64,000 nucleotides of DNA from Vibrio fluminensis (GTDB lineage Bacteria; Pseudomonadota; Gammaproteobacteria; Enterobacterales; Vibrionaceae), in the NCBI RefSeq assembly GCF_015278125.1, contig NZ_JADILO010000001.1, positions 496,001 through 560,000 of the forward strand. Reading direction: 5' to 3'. A program made the position numbers and the translations under genes. The notes beneath the pieces were generated by a model. The model had not been told where the DNA came from. It saw nothing but the letters and a program-made list of their open reading frames with translations, and ran no database searches. Positions 1 to 8,132 of the stretch are shown in pieces (the stretch's first letter is position 1; every line of letters begins with the position of its first letter).

Positions 1-565
1 TGCCGTCTGCAGCAAAATCTGGGTTAGTCGATGGCGACATCAAGTTAAAATCAACTTGGCCAAAACCGATTAGGATGAACGTTGCAATACCGACCATTAG
101 TAGCGTTGTCATCATATTCTGGAAGCGCGACAGTGTGTCTAAACCAAACAAGTTAACAATGTAGAACACGGTTAAGCCTGCAATTGCACCCGCTGACGGC
201 GTAACACTTGGCAGCACTGAGTTAATGTAAAAACCCAAAGCTAACGAGTAAATCGCGACTGTAGGGAAATATAAGAAGAAGCTGACAACGTACATCCCTG
301 CGTATTTTTTGCCTAGTATGCGGCTGATAAGCGCATAAGGGCCGCCGTCTAATACAAGAGCACCACTGGCAAATAGCATCGGTATGTTGTAGAAGATACC
401 AAAAACGATTGCAATACCGAAAGCCAGCCACAAAGAGTGACCTGTTAAGCCTATCCCTGCACCTACTAGCGAAAATAGACCGGCACCAACGGTAATACCG
501 ACACCCATCGCTAAAAGGGTCCATTTACTTAACGTGTTGTAATTTGAGTTTCCTGCATCAGACAT
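1..565 (-). CDS. APC-family amino acid permease (C-terminus cut by window edge)
   Basis: The visible 188 residues begin MSDAGNSNYN and contain about five hydrophobic segments. Near the N-terminus is a glycine-rich stretch (GVGITVGAGLFSLVGAG) typical of transmembrane helix 1 of the amino acid-polyamine-organocation superfamily, where the substrate amino and carboxyl groups bind. The start at 565 is preceded by a strong ribosome binding site (GGGAGG, spacing about 8). The rest of the gene lies left of the window. It probably imports or exchanges an amino acid at the inner membrane. The neighbouring Cys/Met-metabolism enzyme and Lrp-type regulator suggest a sulfur amino acid or a related substrate, but that is inference from context only. 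Confidence 0.85.
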   Translation of the reverse strand, partial: MSDAGNSNYNTLSKWTLLAMGVGITVGAGLFSLVGAGIGLTGHSLWLAFGIAIVFGIFYNIPMLFASGALVLDGGPYALISRILGKKYAGMYVVSFFLYFPTVAIYSLALGFYINSVLPSVTPSAGAIAGLTVFYIVNLFGLDTLSRFQNMMTTLLMVGIATFILIGFGQVDFNLMSPSTNPDFAADG

Positions 566-726
566 TTTATTTTCCTCCCTTTAGAAGGCTAATTTGAAAT
601 GCGCTTCGCGCAGGGCTTGTGGGGTATACGGTTTCGTGTTGTGTATAACCATGAATAGGAGTCATCATTTTATCTACCTTTCATATAGTAATTATTGGAT
701 GTTGTTTCTACTGTTATTAGTTTGAC

Positions 727-750
727 GAAATCTGACACCCGTCAGATTTC
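727..750. terminator. Perfect 10-bp inverted repeat downstream of the PLP enzyme gene
   Basis: GAAATCTGAC and its exact complement are separated by ACCC. It lies just past the stop codon of the minus-strand gene ending at 768, so it may act as a terminator for that gene. There is no U-run after the hairpin in the minus direction, so an operator for the permease gene is an alternative. Confidence 0.4.
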
Positions 751-767
751 ATCTGGCATTTTTGTTA

Positions 768-1922
768 TTAAGAGATAGTTTTAATCGCGCGTTCTAGATC
801 CGCGATGAGATCCACAGGTTGCTCTAAACCAACGTTGAGTCTTACTAAACGGCCCGCGTAATCTTTGCCTGGGCGTTCAATGTTCGGGTAGACCAAGGCT
901 AAGCTTGTAACGCCACCCCAACTCATACCAATCTTGAACATTTCTAACGTATCGATGAACTGCTCGACTTGCTCGGCACTGTATTCTTCGGTGAATAGGA
1001 ACGAGAACACGCTGCTTGAACCGGTAAAGTCGCGCTTCCAAATCTCGTGACCAGGGCAAGAAGGGAATGCTGGGTGGAATACTTTCGCGACCGCAGATTG
1101 CTTCGTCAACCACTCGGCAACTTCGAGGGTTGAAGCTTCTAAATGCGCCAAGCGAATGCCTAGAGTCTGTAGTCCGCGAAGCGCTAGGTTACAATCATCA
1201 GGAGAAACCGCTAAACCAAGTTGTTTAAAGGTTTTGCCGACTTTTTCAACCAAAGCGTCGGTATTGACGGAAACCGTACCCAGCAGTAAATCACTGTGAC
1301 CACCTACGTATTTAGTCAGCGCTTGCATGCTGATATCAACACCATGAGCGAAAGCATCAAACAGCACACCTGCGGCATAGGTATTGTCCAGAGCAACCAT
1401 CACACCACGTTGATGAGCAGCTTGGCAGATAGCTGGAATGTCTTGAATTTCCATCGTCACAGAGCCTGGGCTTTCAACCCAGATAAGCGTGGTATTGTCA
1501 CGAATCAACTCAGCAATGCCGCCACCAATCATTGGATCATAAGGCTCAACATCAATGCCAAGATCTTTGAGTAGGCCTTGCGCCATCTCTTTGTTTGGAC
1601 CATACGCGTTATACGGCACAAGTGCGTGGCTGCCTGCTTTACACATTGCAAAGTAAATCAATGCGATAGCCGCTTGCCCACCTGGTACAACAAAACTGTG
1701 CTTGGCACCTTCTAACTGTGCAATACGTCCCGATAATTCCAATGTAGTTGGTGTACCGTACAGACCGTAAGCGTAGCCACTTTTAGCTTGATCCCAATCA
1801 TCAACCACATCCGCTTGTTTATTAAACAAAACAGTTGAACCACGGTAAGTTGGTGTGGCTAAAGATTCAAACCCTGGCGCTGCCAAAGTTTGTGGTTGAA
1901 CTAGTCTGCTATGCCAATGCAT
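768..1922 (-). CDS. Cys/Met metabolism PLP-dependent enzyme (cystathionine beta-lyase / gamma-synthase family)
   Basis: This is a 384-residue fold-type I PLP enzyme of the Cys_Met_Meta_PP family, cytoplasmic, of usual length. Lys204 in ALTKYVGGHSD is the expected Schiff-base lysine, Asp179 (ALDNTYAAG) should contact the pyridine nitrogen, and VVPGGQAAI near residue 78 is the phosphate-binding turn. A start at 1961 is possible, but the ATG at 1922 has a good GGAG site, so I chose it. The family includes cystathionine beta-lyase, cystathionine gamma-synthase and methionine gamma-lyase, and the reaction cannot be told apart from sequence alone. It is divergent from an Lrp/AsnC regulator 103 bp away and next to an amino acid permease. 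This suggests a locally regulated sulfur amino acid catabolic or biosynthetic unit. Confidence 0.85.
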   Translation of the reverse strand: MHWHSRLVQPQTLAAPGFESLATPTYRGSTVLFNKQADVVDDWDQAKSGYAYGLYGTPTTLELSGRIAQLEGAKHSFVVPGGQAAIALIYFAMCKAGSHALVPYNAYGPNKEMAQGLLKDLGIDVEPYDPMIGGGIAELIRDNTTLIWVESPGSVTMEIQDIPAICQAAHQRGVMVALDNTYAAGVLFDAFAHGVDISMQALTKYVGGHSDLLLGTVSVNTDALVEKVGKTFKQLGLAVSPDDCNLALRGLQTLGIRLAHLEASTLEVAEWLTKQSAVAKVFHPAFPSCPGHEIWKRDFTGSSSVFSFLFTEEYSAEQVEQFIDTLEMFKIGMSWGGVTSLALVYPNIERPGKDYAGRLVRLNVGLEQPVDLIADLERAIKTIS

Positions 1923-1949
1923 ATTAATCTCCGAATCGAGAGTGGATTG

Positions 1950-1965
1950 AATATGCTGCAATATT
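1950..1965. promoter_or_regulatory. Candidate Lrp/AsnC operator
   Basis: AATAT and ATATT arms flank GCTGCA in the 103-bp divergent interval between the PLP enzyme gene and the Lrp-family gene. Position and symmetry fit an autoregulatory site; binding is inferred. Confidence 0.3.
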
Positions 1966-2025
1966 ATTTCGCTTAGACCGAGAATAGCGCTCGAATTAAG
2001 CTACCTTTTTGAGAGAATTTTTCAC

Positions 2026-2502
2026 ATGACTTCTTTAGTTGACAATTTTGACCGTGCCATCTTAAGAATCCTTCAGAAAGACAACACAACTCCGTTGCGT
2101 CTAATTTCCGAACAGACTCACCGCTCGACAGCCTCTGTACAGAGACGCATTAAACGTATGGAGGAGAATGGAACAATTAAAACGAATACCGCGATAATTG
2201 CCCCGGAAAAAGTAGGACAAATCATCACGATTATTGTTGAGGTACATGCCGTTAGAGCACAGGCGTCAGATATGGAAGAGATGAAGAAAAGCTTCTCAGG
2301 CCCAGAGATTCAACAGTGTTACTACGTGACGGGAGAAGCGGACTTTCTACTTGTTTTAACGGTGTCTGATATGTCTGAATATGAGGCCATAAGCAGCCGT
2401 CTGTTTTATAACAATGAAAACGTAAAATGGTTTAGAACCATCGTTGTAATCGACAGAGTCAAAGCATCAATGGATATACCTCTGCCTATGCTGCCATCAT
2501 AA
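2026..2502 (+). CDS. Lrp/AsnC family transcriptional regulator
   Basis: This 158-residue protein has the family layout. An N-terminal winged helix-turn-helix spans about residues 5-65 (DNFDRAILRILQKD, then RSTASVQRRIKRMEENG as the recognition part). A C-terminal RAM ligand-binding and oligomerisation domain follows at about 70-148, with the typical CYYVTGEADFLLVL strand pair. Lrp/AsnC proteins sense amino acids and usually control a divergent gene. Here that is the Cys/Met PLP enzyme, and possibly the permease beyond it. The ribosome binding site is weak, but the start fits the family. The effector is not identifiable from sequence. Confidence 0.92.
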   Translation: MTSLVDNFDRAILRILQKDNTTPLRLISEQTHRSTASVQRRIKRMEENGTIKTNTAIIAPEKVGQIITIIVEVHAVRAQASDMEEMKKSFSGPEIQQCYYVTGEADFLLVLTVSDMSEYEAISSRLFYNNENVKWFRTIVVIDRVKASMDIPLPMLPS

Positions 2503-2913
2503 TCACGCTTCCCTCAATAAAACTGGCCCGAGTCACGTGTGTATTAAGTTTAGTGACTCAGGTCTCGCTACTTTCTAAAGAGAAAATTTCTCACGCAAGC
2601 CGCTGTGATTTAACCACGATATTGAATAATGATAGCTTGGTCAGATAACGCCTCATAATTTTTGAGAGCTAGATTTAATTTTTACAAAAGGGAAAACAGC
2701 CTTCGATGCCGTCTCGCCGCGTTGATGGTTCAATGCGCCATTCACTTTTGCCATTACAATAAAAAAATATGGGGTTACTACTTTGCCTCATATCTGATTC
2801 ACGGCTTCTATTACATCCCATTTCCCCTGTTGGTGTGAAACGACACATGGAAAATCCTAATTTGTTCTCTAGTCTGAAAACCTATCGGGAAGACGATGGG
2901 AAAGGAGTAAATT
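2503..2913. other. Non-coding interval with an inverted repeat
   Basis: The 411-bp gap holds a hairpin at 2528-2562 (arms GAGTCAC and GTGACTC, 16-nt loop) that could end the Lrp-family transcript, though no T-run follows. The open frame at 2769-2993 overlaps the following lipoprotein start, has no family resemblance and is judged spurious. The right part should carry the promoter of the lipoprotein gene. Confidence 0.5.
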
Positions 2914-3999
2914 ATGGAGAAAGTGTTATTAATGACATTCAGTGCACTCACACTCAGTGCCTGTGTAACTACACCTACAACCAATATTGCTGAATTTGGT
3001 CTGTCAGTGACTCAAGTGTCACAGCAGATCAATACTAACCTTGATGAACTTAGTGAGCTGGCATTACAAAGTCAGGCTGACTCACTGGCCTACCTCACTC
3101 TCAACCAATCTCGCGATCAACTTTGCCAAGGAAGTGCTAGCGAAATAATCCAAGGTGAAGTCCTGGTTAACCCAGCTGAATGTAATATCCCACTCAGACT
3201 GAGTGATTTAGATTCCATCATAGACCCTACATCTCCCTTGCTTAGAAAACAGATGGTCATTCTAGAAGCGAACCAACAACTAACCACTTATGCCAATGCA
3301 TTAACACAACTAGCCAATGTCTCCTCCAAAGTCGAGATCCAACAGAGTTCAATCAAATTAACCAGCGCCTTAAGTTCGCTCAATGACTCATATTTAGATT
3401 TACGCTATGCCAAAGATAGTAACCGAGAAACAATCATCACCACACAGCAACAACAGTTTCATGATAACGAAGCGATAATATCAACCGCAGTGGCTGGATT
3501 TGCCAGTGCTATTACTGAAGAAAAGCGCCGTTCTGCACTGAAGGAGGTAATGACTCAAGGAGAGCGAGTCATAGAGAAACTGGTTCCGGTAATTATCTCT
3601 GAATTAAACCAAGTAAAACTGCACCAATCAATGGCGACTATAGAGCTTTCGGCTTTAAGCGATGAGCTAATTCAATACAACCAAGCATCCCTAAAGAGAC
3701 CACAAAAACAGGCTAAAGCGGCTGAAAACATCATGGATTTTCATCAACGTTATATAGCAATCCAAGCAGCTGCGCTAAAAGATCAACAAGTGATAAAAGC
3801 CTTTAATCAGATAGCGATCAGCCACCGAGAAATCACTCAACAAGTAAATAAAGACCGCTTTTCAAGTAAAGAGATTGTCTCCGCGATTTCTCAGCTAAAC
3901 AAAGAGTACAAAGCGTTACGCAGTTTTAAAAAGCTTCTCGCGAGCTGTGAAGGAAAAATCATTAAAGGTGATGATGGATTTCTCACCTGCAAAACGTAA
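2914..3999 (+). CDS. Predicted lipoprotein, mostly alpha-helical, function unknown
   Basis: The 361-residue product starts with a short lipoprotein signal (MEKVLLMTFSALTLSAC) with Cys17 as lipidation site, so the mature protein should be membrane anchored. The remainder is predicted helical, rich in Gln, Ser and Leu, with heptad-like spacing that suggests coiled coils. Cys residues occur near 72 and 89, and near the C-terminus (SCEGKI and LTCKT), and could form disulfides. An AAAGGAG-type ribosome binding site precedes ATG 2914. The helical 106-residue gene follows 97 bp later on the same strand, so the two are probably co-transcribed. I do not recognise the family. The helical lipoprotein architecture could fit an envelope scaffold or inhibitor role, but that is speculation. 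Confidence 0.7.
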   Translation: MEKVLLMTFSALTLSACVTTPTTNIAEFGLSVTQVSQQINTNLDELSELALQSQADSLAYLTLNQSRDQLCQGSASEIIQGEVLVNPAECNIPLRLSDLDSIIDPTSPLLRKQMVILEANQQLTTYANALTQLANVSSKVEIQQSSIKLTSALSSLNDSYLDLRYAKDSNRETIITTQQQQFHDNEAIISTAVAGFASAITEEKRRSALKEVMTQGERVIEKLVPVIISELNQVKLHQSMATIELSALSDELIQYNQASLKRPQKQAKAAENIMDFHQRYIAIQAAALKDQQVIKAFNQIAISHREITQQVNKDRFSSKEIVSAISQLNKEYKALRSFKKLLASCEGKIIKGDDGFLTCKT

Positions 4000-4096
4000 A
4001 CAGCGCAAACATTGCTCATCTAGGTCTTAAAAACATCAACAGCGCCATTGCCGAGAAATTTTAGACAATGGCAAAACAACTATAAGGAAGCATTTT

Positions 4097-4417
4097 ATGC
4101 CAACCGTGAGACAAGGCATCGTTGATGCGATAAACGAGCTGAATAAAGTACTCCCCGCTATCGCCAACGAGCCCTCATTTCCAATGTTAATGCTGCAACG
4201 TTCAAGATTGCAGCGCCAACTGATATTCGTTCTTTCTGACACATTAACAGGAAGCAATGATGATCTTTCAGATGCATTGAGCGCGTTGCAAGAAGTCATC
4301 GCGACGGCTAGAGAAGCACAGCAAGATATTGATCAGGTTCAGCGCGTGATGAGCAAAATCACCAAAGCAATCAAAGCGGTTGAAAAAGTCGTTGATGGAA
4401 TTAAGGAGATTGTATAG
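4097..4417 (+). CDS. Small helical protein, function unknown
   Basis: This 106-residue protein has no signal peptide and no membrane segment. It is almost entirely predicted helix, with amphipathic repeats over the last 40 residues (ending VEKVVDGIKEIV). AAGGA lies 8 bases before ATG 4097, which supports translation. It follows the lipoprotein gene by 97 bp in the same direction and may form a pair with it. I do not recognise a family. The antisense open frame at 4036-4299 is treated as a shadow. Confidence 0.6.
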   Translation: MPTVRQGIVDAINELNKVLPAIANEPSFPMLMLQRSRLQRQLIFVLSDTLTGSNDDLSDALSALQEVIATAREAQQDIDQVQRVMSKITKAIKAVEKVVDGIKEIV

Positions 4418-4606
4418 CAACACGTTGTTGCCGATTCAGAAGTAGAGACAACCCGCGTCCATAGTGAGACCCCGATCAAGTAACGCTAAAGTCAGTTCAC
4501 ATCAATTCCGTGTTACATGACTCAGCGCCTTGTATTGACCAAGCTAAAATAGAAAATGTCTCTCAAATTATTTCCAAAAACGCAGTAATAAATTGGAGAG
4601 ATAGGC

Positions 4607-5980
4607 ATGCTTTACCCAGCAGAACCCTTTCGTATTAAAGCGGTAGAAACCGTTACAAAACTAGACCGTGAAACACGCGCGCAAAAAATGGCAGAAGCGG
4701 GTTACAACACCTTCCTACTTGAAAGCAAGGATGTCTATTTTGATCTACTGACAGACTCTGGCACCAGTTCACTCAATGCTAAACAGTGGGTCAGCATGAT
4801 GAATGCAGGGGCAACAAATCATTCTCGAGACACCCAGTGCGAATTAGAACGAACGCTGCAAAACGCCTATGGCATGCAACACATCATTCCAACGACGAGA
4901 GGCCGCGGTGCAGAAAATATCCTAGCCATGTTAACCATTGAACATGGGCAATATGTACTAGGAAACATGTGTTCAACCTCCCATCGCTTCCATATCGAAA
5001 GCCAAGGTGGCAGCTTTGTCGATGTGATTGGACAGCAAGCTTACCAAGCTGAACTCAACACGCACTTTAAAGGCAATATTGACCTAAATAAACTGGTCGA
5101 AGTGATCGCGGATAAAGGTGCCGAAAACATCGCTTATATTCGCCTATCAACCACCGTTAATTTGGCGGGTGGTCAGCCGGTTTCTCTCGCAAACATTGCA
5201 GCGGTGCGCGAAATTGCTGACCAATACAGCATCAAAGTGTTCTTTGATGCCACCCACTGTGTGGAAAATGCCTTTTTTATCCAAGAGCAAGAAGCGGGTT
5301 ACAGCGAACTGTCTATCCAAGCGATCTTAAAACAGATGTTTAGCTACGCGGATGGTTGTGTCATCAATGGCACTAATAAAGAATGCCTAGTCAGCAGTGG
5401 CGGGATTCTGTGTCTAAATGATGATCACCTATTTGAAGAAGCCAATGACATCATCATGCTCTATGGCGGCATGCCAATGGTCGACCAAGATACACAAAAC
5501 ATGCTGAGTGGGATTCGCAATTCCCTTGCGGTGGCCCTGCGTGATTCGATGGAGCAAGATTATATAGAGCATCGCGTTAAACAAGTACGATACCTAGGTG
5601 AAAAGCTTCAAGCAGCCGGCGTTCCGGTCGTCGAACCCATTGGCGGGCACGCGGTCTTTATTGATGCCAACCGTTTTTGTTCGCACTTAAGCGATGAACA
5701 GCTACCAGCGCAAAGCCTGACTGCCAGTCTCTATATTGAAACCGGCATTCGCGCTATGGAGCGTGGCATTGTTTCTGCAGGCTCCAAAGCTCCCAACACT
5801 GATCAATTAGAGACTGTTCGTTTAGCGATTCCTCGCCAAGTCTATACATATGCCCATATGGACGCGATCGCCAACAATATCATCGAACTTTATCAACAGC
5901 GTGAAGCTATTCAAGGGCTTAAGTTTAGCTACGAGCCAAAATGGTTACGCTTCTTTACCGCTCGATTTGAACACGCATAA
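4607..5980 (+). CDS. Tyrosine phenol-lyase / tryptophanase family protein with altered active site
   Basis: The 457-residue sequence aligns without gaps, as I recall the family, to Citrobacter tyrosine phenol-lyase over most of its length. The C-terminal half is very close (HRVKQVRYLGEKL, VEPIGGHAVF, YTYAHMD, LRFFTARF). The enzyme class splits aromatic amino acids to phenol or indole plus pyruvate and ammonia. PLP lysine is Lys258 in GTNKECLV, Arg100 and Asp214 are kept, and the MERG arginine that marks tyrosine rather than tryptophan specificity is present. However, the positions of Tyr71, Arg217 and Lys256 of the reference enzyme are Asn, His and Asn, and one residue is inserted before the PLP lysine. 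Activity or substrate is therefore probably changed. Family membership is secure; the reaction is not. Confidence 0.8.
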   Translation: MLYPAEPFRIKAVETVTKLDRETRAQKMAEAGYNTFLLESKDVYFDLLTDSGTSSLNAKQWVSMMNAGATNHSRDTQCELERTLQNAYGMQHIIPTTRGRGAENILAMLTIEHGQYVLGNMCSTSHRFHIESQGGSFVDVIGQQAYQAELNTHFKGNIDLNKLVEVIADKGAENIAYIRLSTTVNLAGGQPVSLANIAAVREIADQYSIKVFFDATHCVENAFFIQEQEAGYSELSIQAILKQMFSYADGCVINGTNKECLVSSGGILCLNDDHLFEEANDIIMLYGGMPMVDQDTQNMLSGIRNSLAVALRDSMEQDYIEHRVKQVRYLGEKLQAAGVPVVEPIGGHAVFIDANRFCSHLSDEQLPAQSLTASLYIETGIRAMERGIVSAGSKAPNTDQLETVRLAIPRQVYTYAHMDAIANNIIELYQQREAIQGLKFSYEPKWLRFFTARFEHA

Positions 5981-5989
5981 AAAGCAAAA

Positions 5990-6014
5990 GGAGATCTCTA
6001 CGATAGAGATCTCC
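5990..6014 (+). terminator. Stem-loop after the lyase gene
   Basis: A perfect 10-bp stem (GGAGATCTCT and complement) with loop ACGAT sits 10 bases past the stop codon. The trailing U-run is weak, so termination is probable but not certain. The rest of the gap to 6150 shows nothing else. Confidence 0.6.
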
Positions 6015-6149
6015 TCAAATTCTAGTTTGTACCCCTACCCGATTTCAGATAGTCGATTCAAGATACTTCAGCGCATTATCATTGGCTGTATTGCCACAGG
6101 CTTCGATGTCTATCAACACATAGTAATAACTAAAATCGGTAACAACAAT

Positions 6150-6980
6150 TTAGCCTTTACCATTTGAGTACCACGGGTACTTGCGTTTGACATACTTCCT
6201 CAAGGCAATATCTATCACGACACCAAGTAGAGTAATGATTATCACGTAAGGAATAATCACATCCATATTCATATATCGCCTCATCAAAAAGATTCGATAT
6301 CCAAGACCGTTAGTTGACGATATACCCTCAGCTGCAATCACAAATAGCCACGCGCTACCTAAACTCAATCTAATCGAATCGACTAACCGAGGGATCACCA
6401 TTGGCATAATAATCCGATAGGTTAATGCCAGATCTTTCGCGCCAAGTGTTTGCGCTTTAATAATGGTCTCTTTCGGGATAGCCGACACATACAACGTGAT
6501 ATCGCGGATCATAATCGGTGCAGTACCAATAAAGACCAACATGATTTTGCCAAAATCCCCGACACCAAACGCAATAAATAGAATGGGTAAGATAGACAAC
6601 GGGGGAACCATGGCAATGAATGTCATTAAAGGGTTTGCGAGACAACGAAACCCTTTATATAGCCCCATATTTAATCCAATAATGAGTGCTGTAATCGCCG
6701 AGAGCAATACACCCGTAAAAATACGATAAAGAGAATGAGCCGTATCAGACAGCAATAAATAATCGCCCGTTCTTGCATCTTGAACGAAAGCCATCCTCAA
6801 AGTGGCGTCAAACATACGACTCAAAGAAGGAAGCAGTTTGTCACTTTCATTGGACAGATGCCGATAATAAGACGCGATCAAATACAGAGCCAATAACAAC
6901 AAAAATGGAATCGTTGCTAAGAGAATTCGAGTGCGCTTAGAAGGTTCAGCGTGAATACCGAAAATTTGGGGACGTGTCAT
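6150..6980 (-). CDS. ABC transporter permease, TauC/SsuC-like
   Basis: This 276-residue inner membrane protein has about six hydrophobic segments. The binding-protein-dependent transport permease signature appears near residues 175-205 (AQTLGAKDLALTYRI, the EAA loop that contacts the ATPase). It matches the SsuC/TauC/NrtB type used for sulfonates, taurine, nitrate and related small substrates. It is the last gene of the eight-gene minus-strand operon and lies 56 bp after the binding protein gene. The matching ATPase is the first gene of the same operon, almost 8 kb upstream. Substrate is unknown. Confidence 0.88.
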   Translation of the reverse strand: MTRPQIFGIHAEPSKRTRILLATIPFLLLLALYLIASYYRHLSNESDKLLPSLSRMFDATLRMAFVQDARTGDYLLLSDTAHSLYRIFTGVLLSAITALIIGLNMGLYKGFRCLANPLMTFIAMVPPLSILPILFIAFGVGDFGKIMLVFIGTAPIMIRDITLYVSAIPKETIIKAQTLGAKDLALTYRIIMPMVIPRLVDSIRLSLGSAWLFVIAAEGISSTNGLGYRIFLMRRYMNMDVIIPYVIIITLLGVVIDIALRKYVKRKYPWYSNGKG

Positions 6981-7036
6981 GTATTGAGATTCCTAAAACT
7001 CACAGCCCACCACTAATGGTGGGCAATAGGATAGAC

Positions 7037-8089
7037 TTATAACTTACCTTGAGCTGCTAACTTCATATACGTGGGATCAAATCGCAACTTTACATTGCCC
7101 TCATCGCCAAGCACTTTACCCGGGAACTCAATCCCGACAAAGTCAGCATCTGCGGCTCCTGCGCCAAATAACCCATGCTTGAAGCTAAAGTTTCTGATGT
7201 AGTCCATCGTTTCTTGAGCTTTCTCAGATTCAAATACTTGTGCTGCGGCTGCCGGATCAAAATACATGTGGGTCGTTTTTAATTGAGCACGAAACTCTGC
7301 TTCAGTTCCACCCGCATTCTTTGCCATTTCAGCAATTAATTCGTCCGCATCCTTGCCGCGTGTATTGAGTCTAGCCATTAACTCATACCATGCCCCAGTG
7401 ATCGCTTTTTTAAAGTTCTCACTCGCATCTGTGCGAACCACGAGAAGATCCATGATTTCTTCTGGTATCTCCGATGAATCGAAGACCAAATTCGCGCCTT
7501 TGGTATTTCTTACCGTTTGTAGCGGTGGATTCCACGTCACTGTCGCCGCATTTGAATCACTCACGAATAGCGCAGCAATATCAGCATCCGAAGTATTAAT
7601 AACTTGGTTTAAATCTCTCTCACTCATGCCATTTTTATCTAACGCGCGCGAAAGAAGGTAATGAGAAACTGACAACTCGACTAAGTTGACATCACGCCCT
7701 TTCAAATCAGCGACTGAGTCACCATTTTTTAGCACGATACCATCATTACCATTTGAGTAATCACCCATAATCAAAGCCGTAGAATCAACGCCACCTGTTG
7801 CAGGGATAGTCAACGCATCCATATTCGCCATAGTACACGCATCAAACTCGCCGCTGGTGTACAAGTTAATTGACTCTACATAGTCATTGATTAGAGTGAC
7901 GTCGATATCCACGTCGTACTTCTGTTCCCACTTGTCTAGGATCCCTGTTGACTCTAGCAGAGCATAAGGTTCCCAACCGGTGTAATGAGACCAACAAACC
8001 TTATATTTTTCCGCTGAAACCGCGATAGATGGCGCAAGCATAGAGGAGGCTGCGAGCCCAACTAAAAGCATATTCTTTACATTTTTCAT
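7037..8089 (-). CDS. ABC transporter periplasmic binding protein, NMT1/SsuA-like
   Basis: The 350-residue protein has a signal peptide with probable cleavage after SIAVSA (about residue 26). The mature part starts EKYKVCWSHYTGWEPYALLE, typical of the NMT1/TauA/SsuA binding-protein class. It most resembles the subgroup recalled from urea carboxylase regions (TIGR03427-like), although no urea carboxylase gene is in this window. It should deliver a small solute to the permease encoded next. Two other proteins of this operon carry related binding domains fused to OmpA domains, so this is the free, soluble member of a set of three. Confidence 0.85.
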   Translation of the reverse strand: MKNVKNMLLVGLAASSMLAPSIAVSAEKYKVCWSHYTGWEPYALLESTGILDKWEQKYDVDIDVTLINDYVESINLYTSGEFDACTMANMDALTIPATGGVDSTALIMGDYSNGNDGIVLKNGDSVADLKGRDVNLVELSVSHYLLSRALDKNGMSERDLNQVINTSDADIAALFVSDSNAATVTWNPPLQTVRNTKGANLVFDSSEIPEEIMDLLVVRTDASENFKKAITGAWYELMARLNTRGKDADELIAEMAKNAGGTEAEFRAQLKTTHMYFDPAAAAQVFESEKAQETMDYIRNFSFKHGLFGAGAADADFVGIEFPGKVLGDEGNVKLRFDPTYMKLAAQGKL

Positions 8090-8132
8090 GTCATTAATCC
8101 TTTAATACTCATTTTCTAAATCAAACTTGCCG

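Noticed and set aside
2769..2993. 74-residue plus-strand open frame before the lipoprotein gene
   Set aside because: It overlaps the lipoprotein start in another frame, lacks a ribosome binding site and has no recognisable pattern.
5850..6167. 105-residue frame overlapping the end of the lyase gene
   Set aside because: It runs through the lyase 3' end and its terminator hairpin; codon use and composition are not gene-like.
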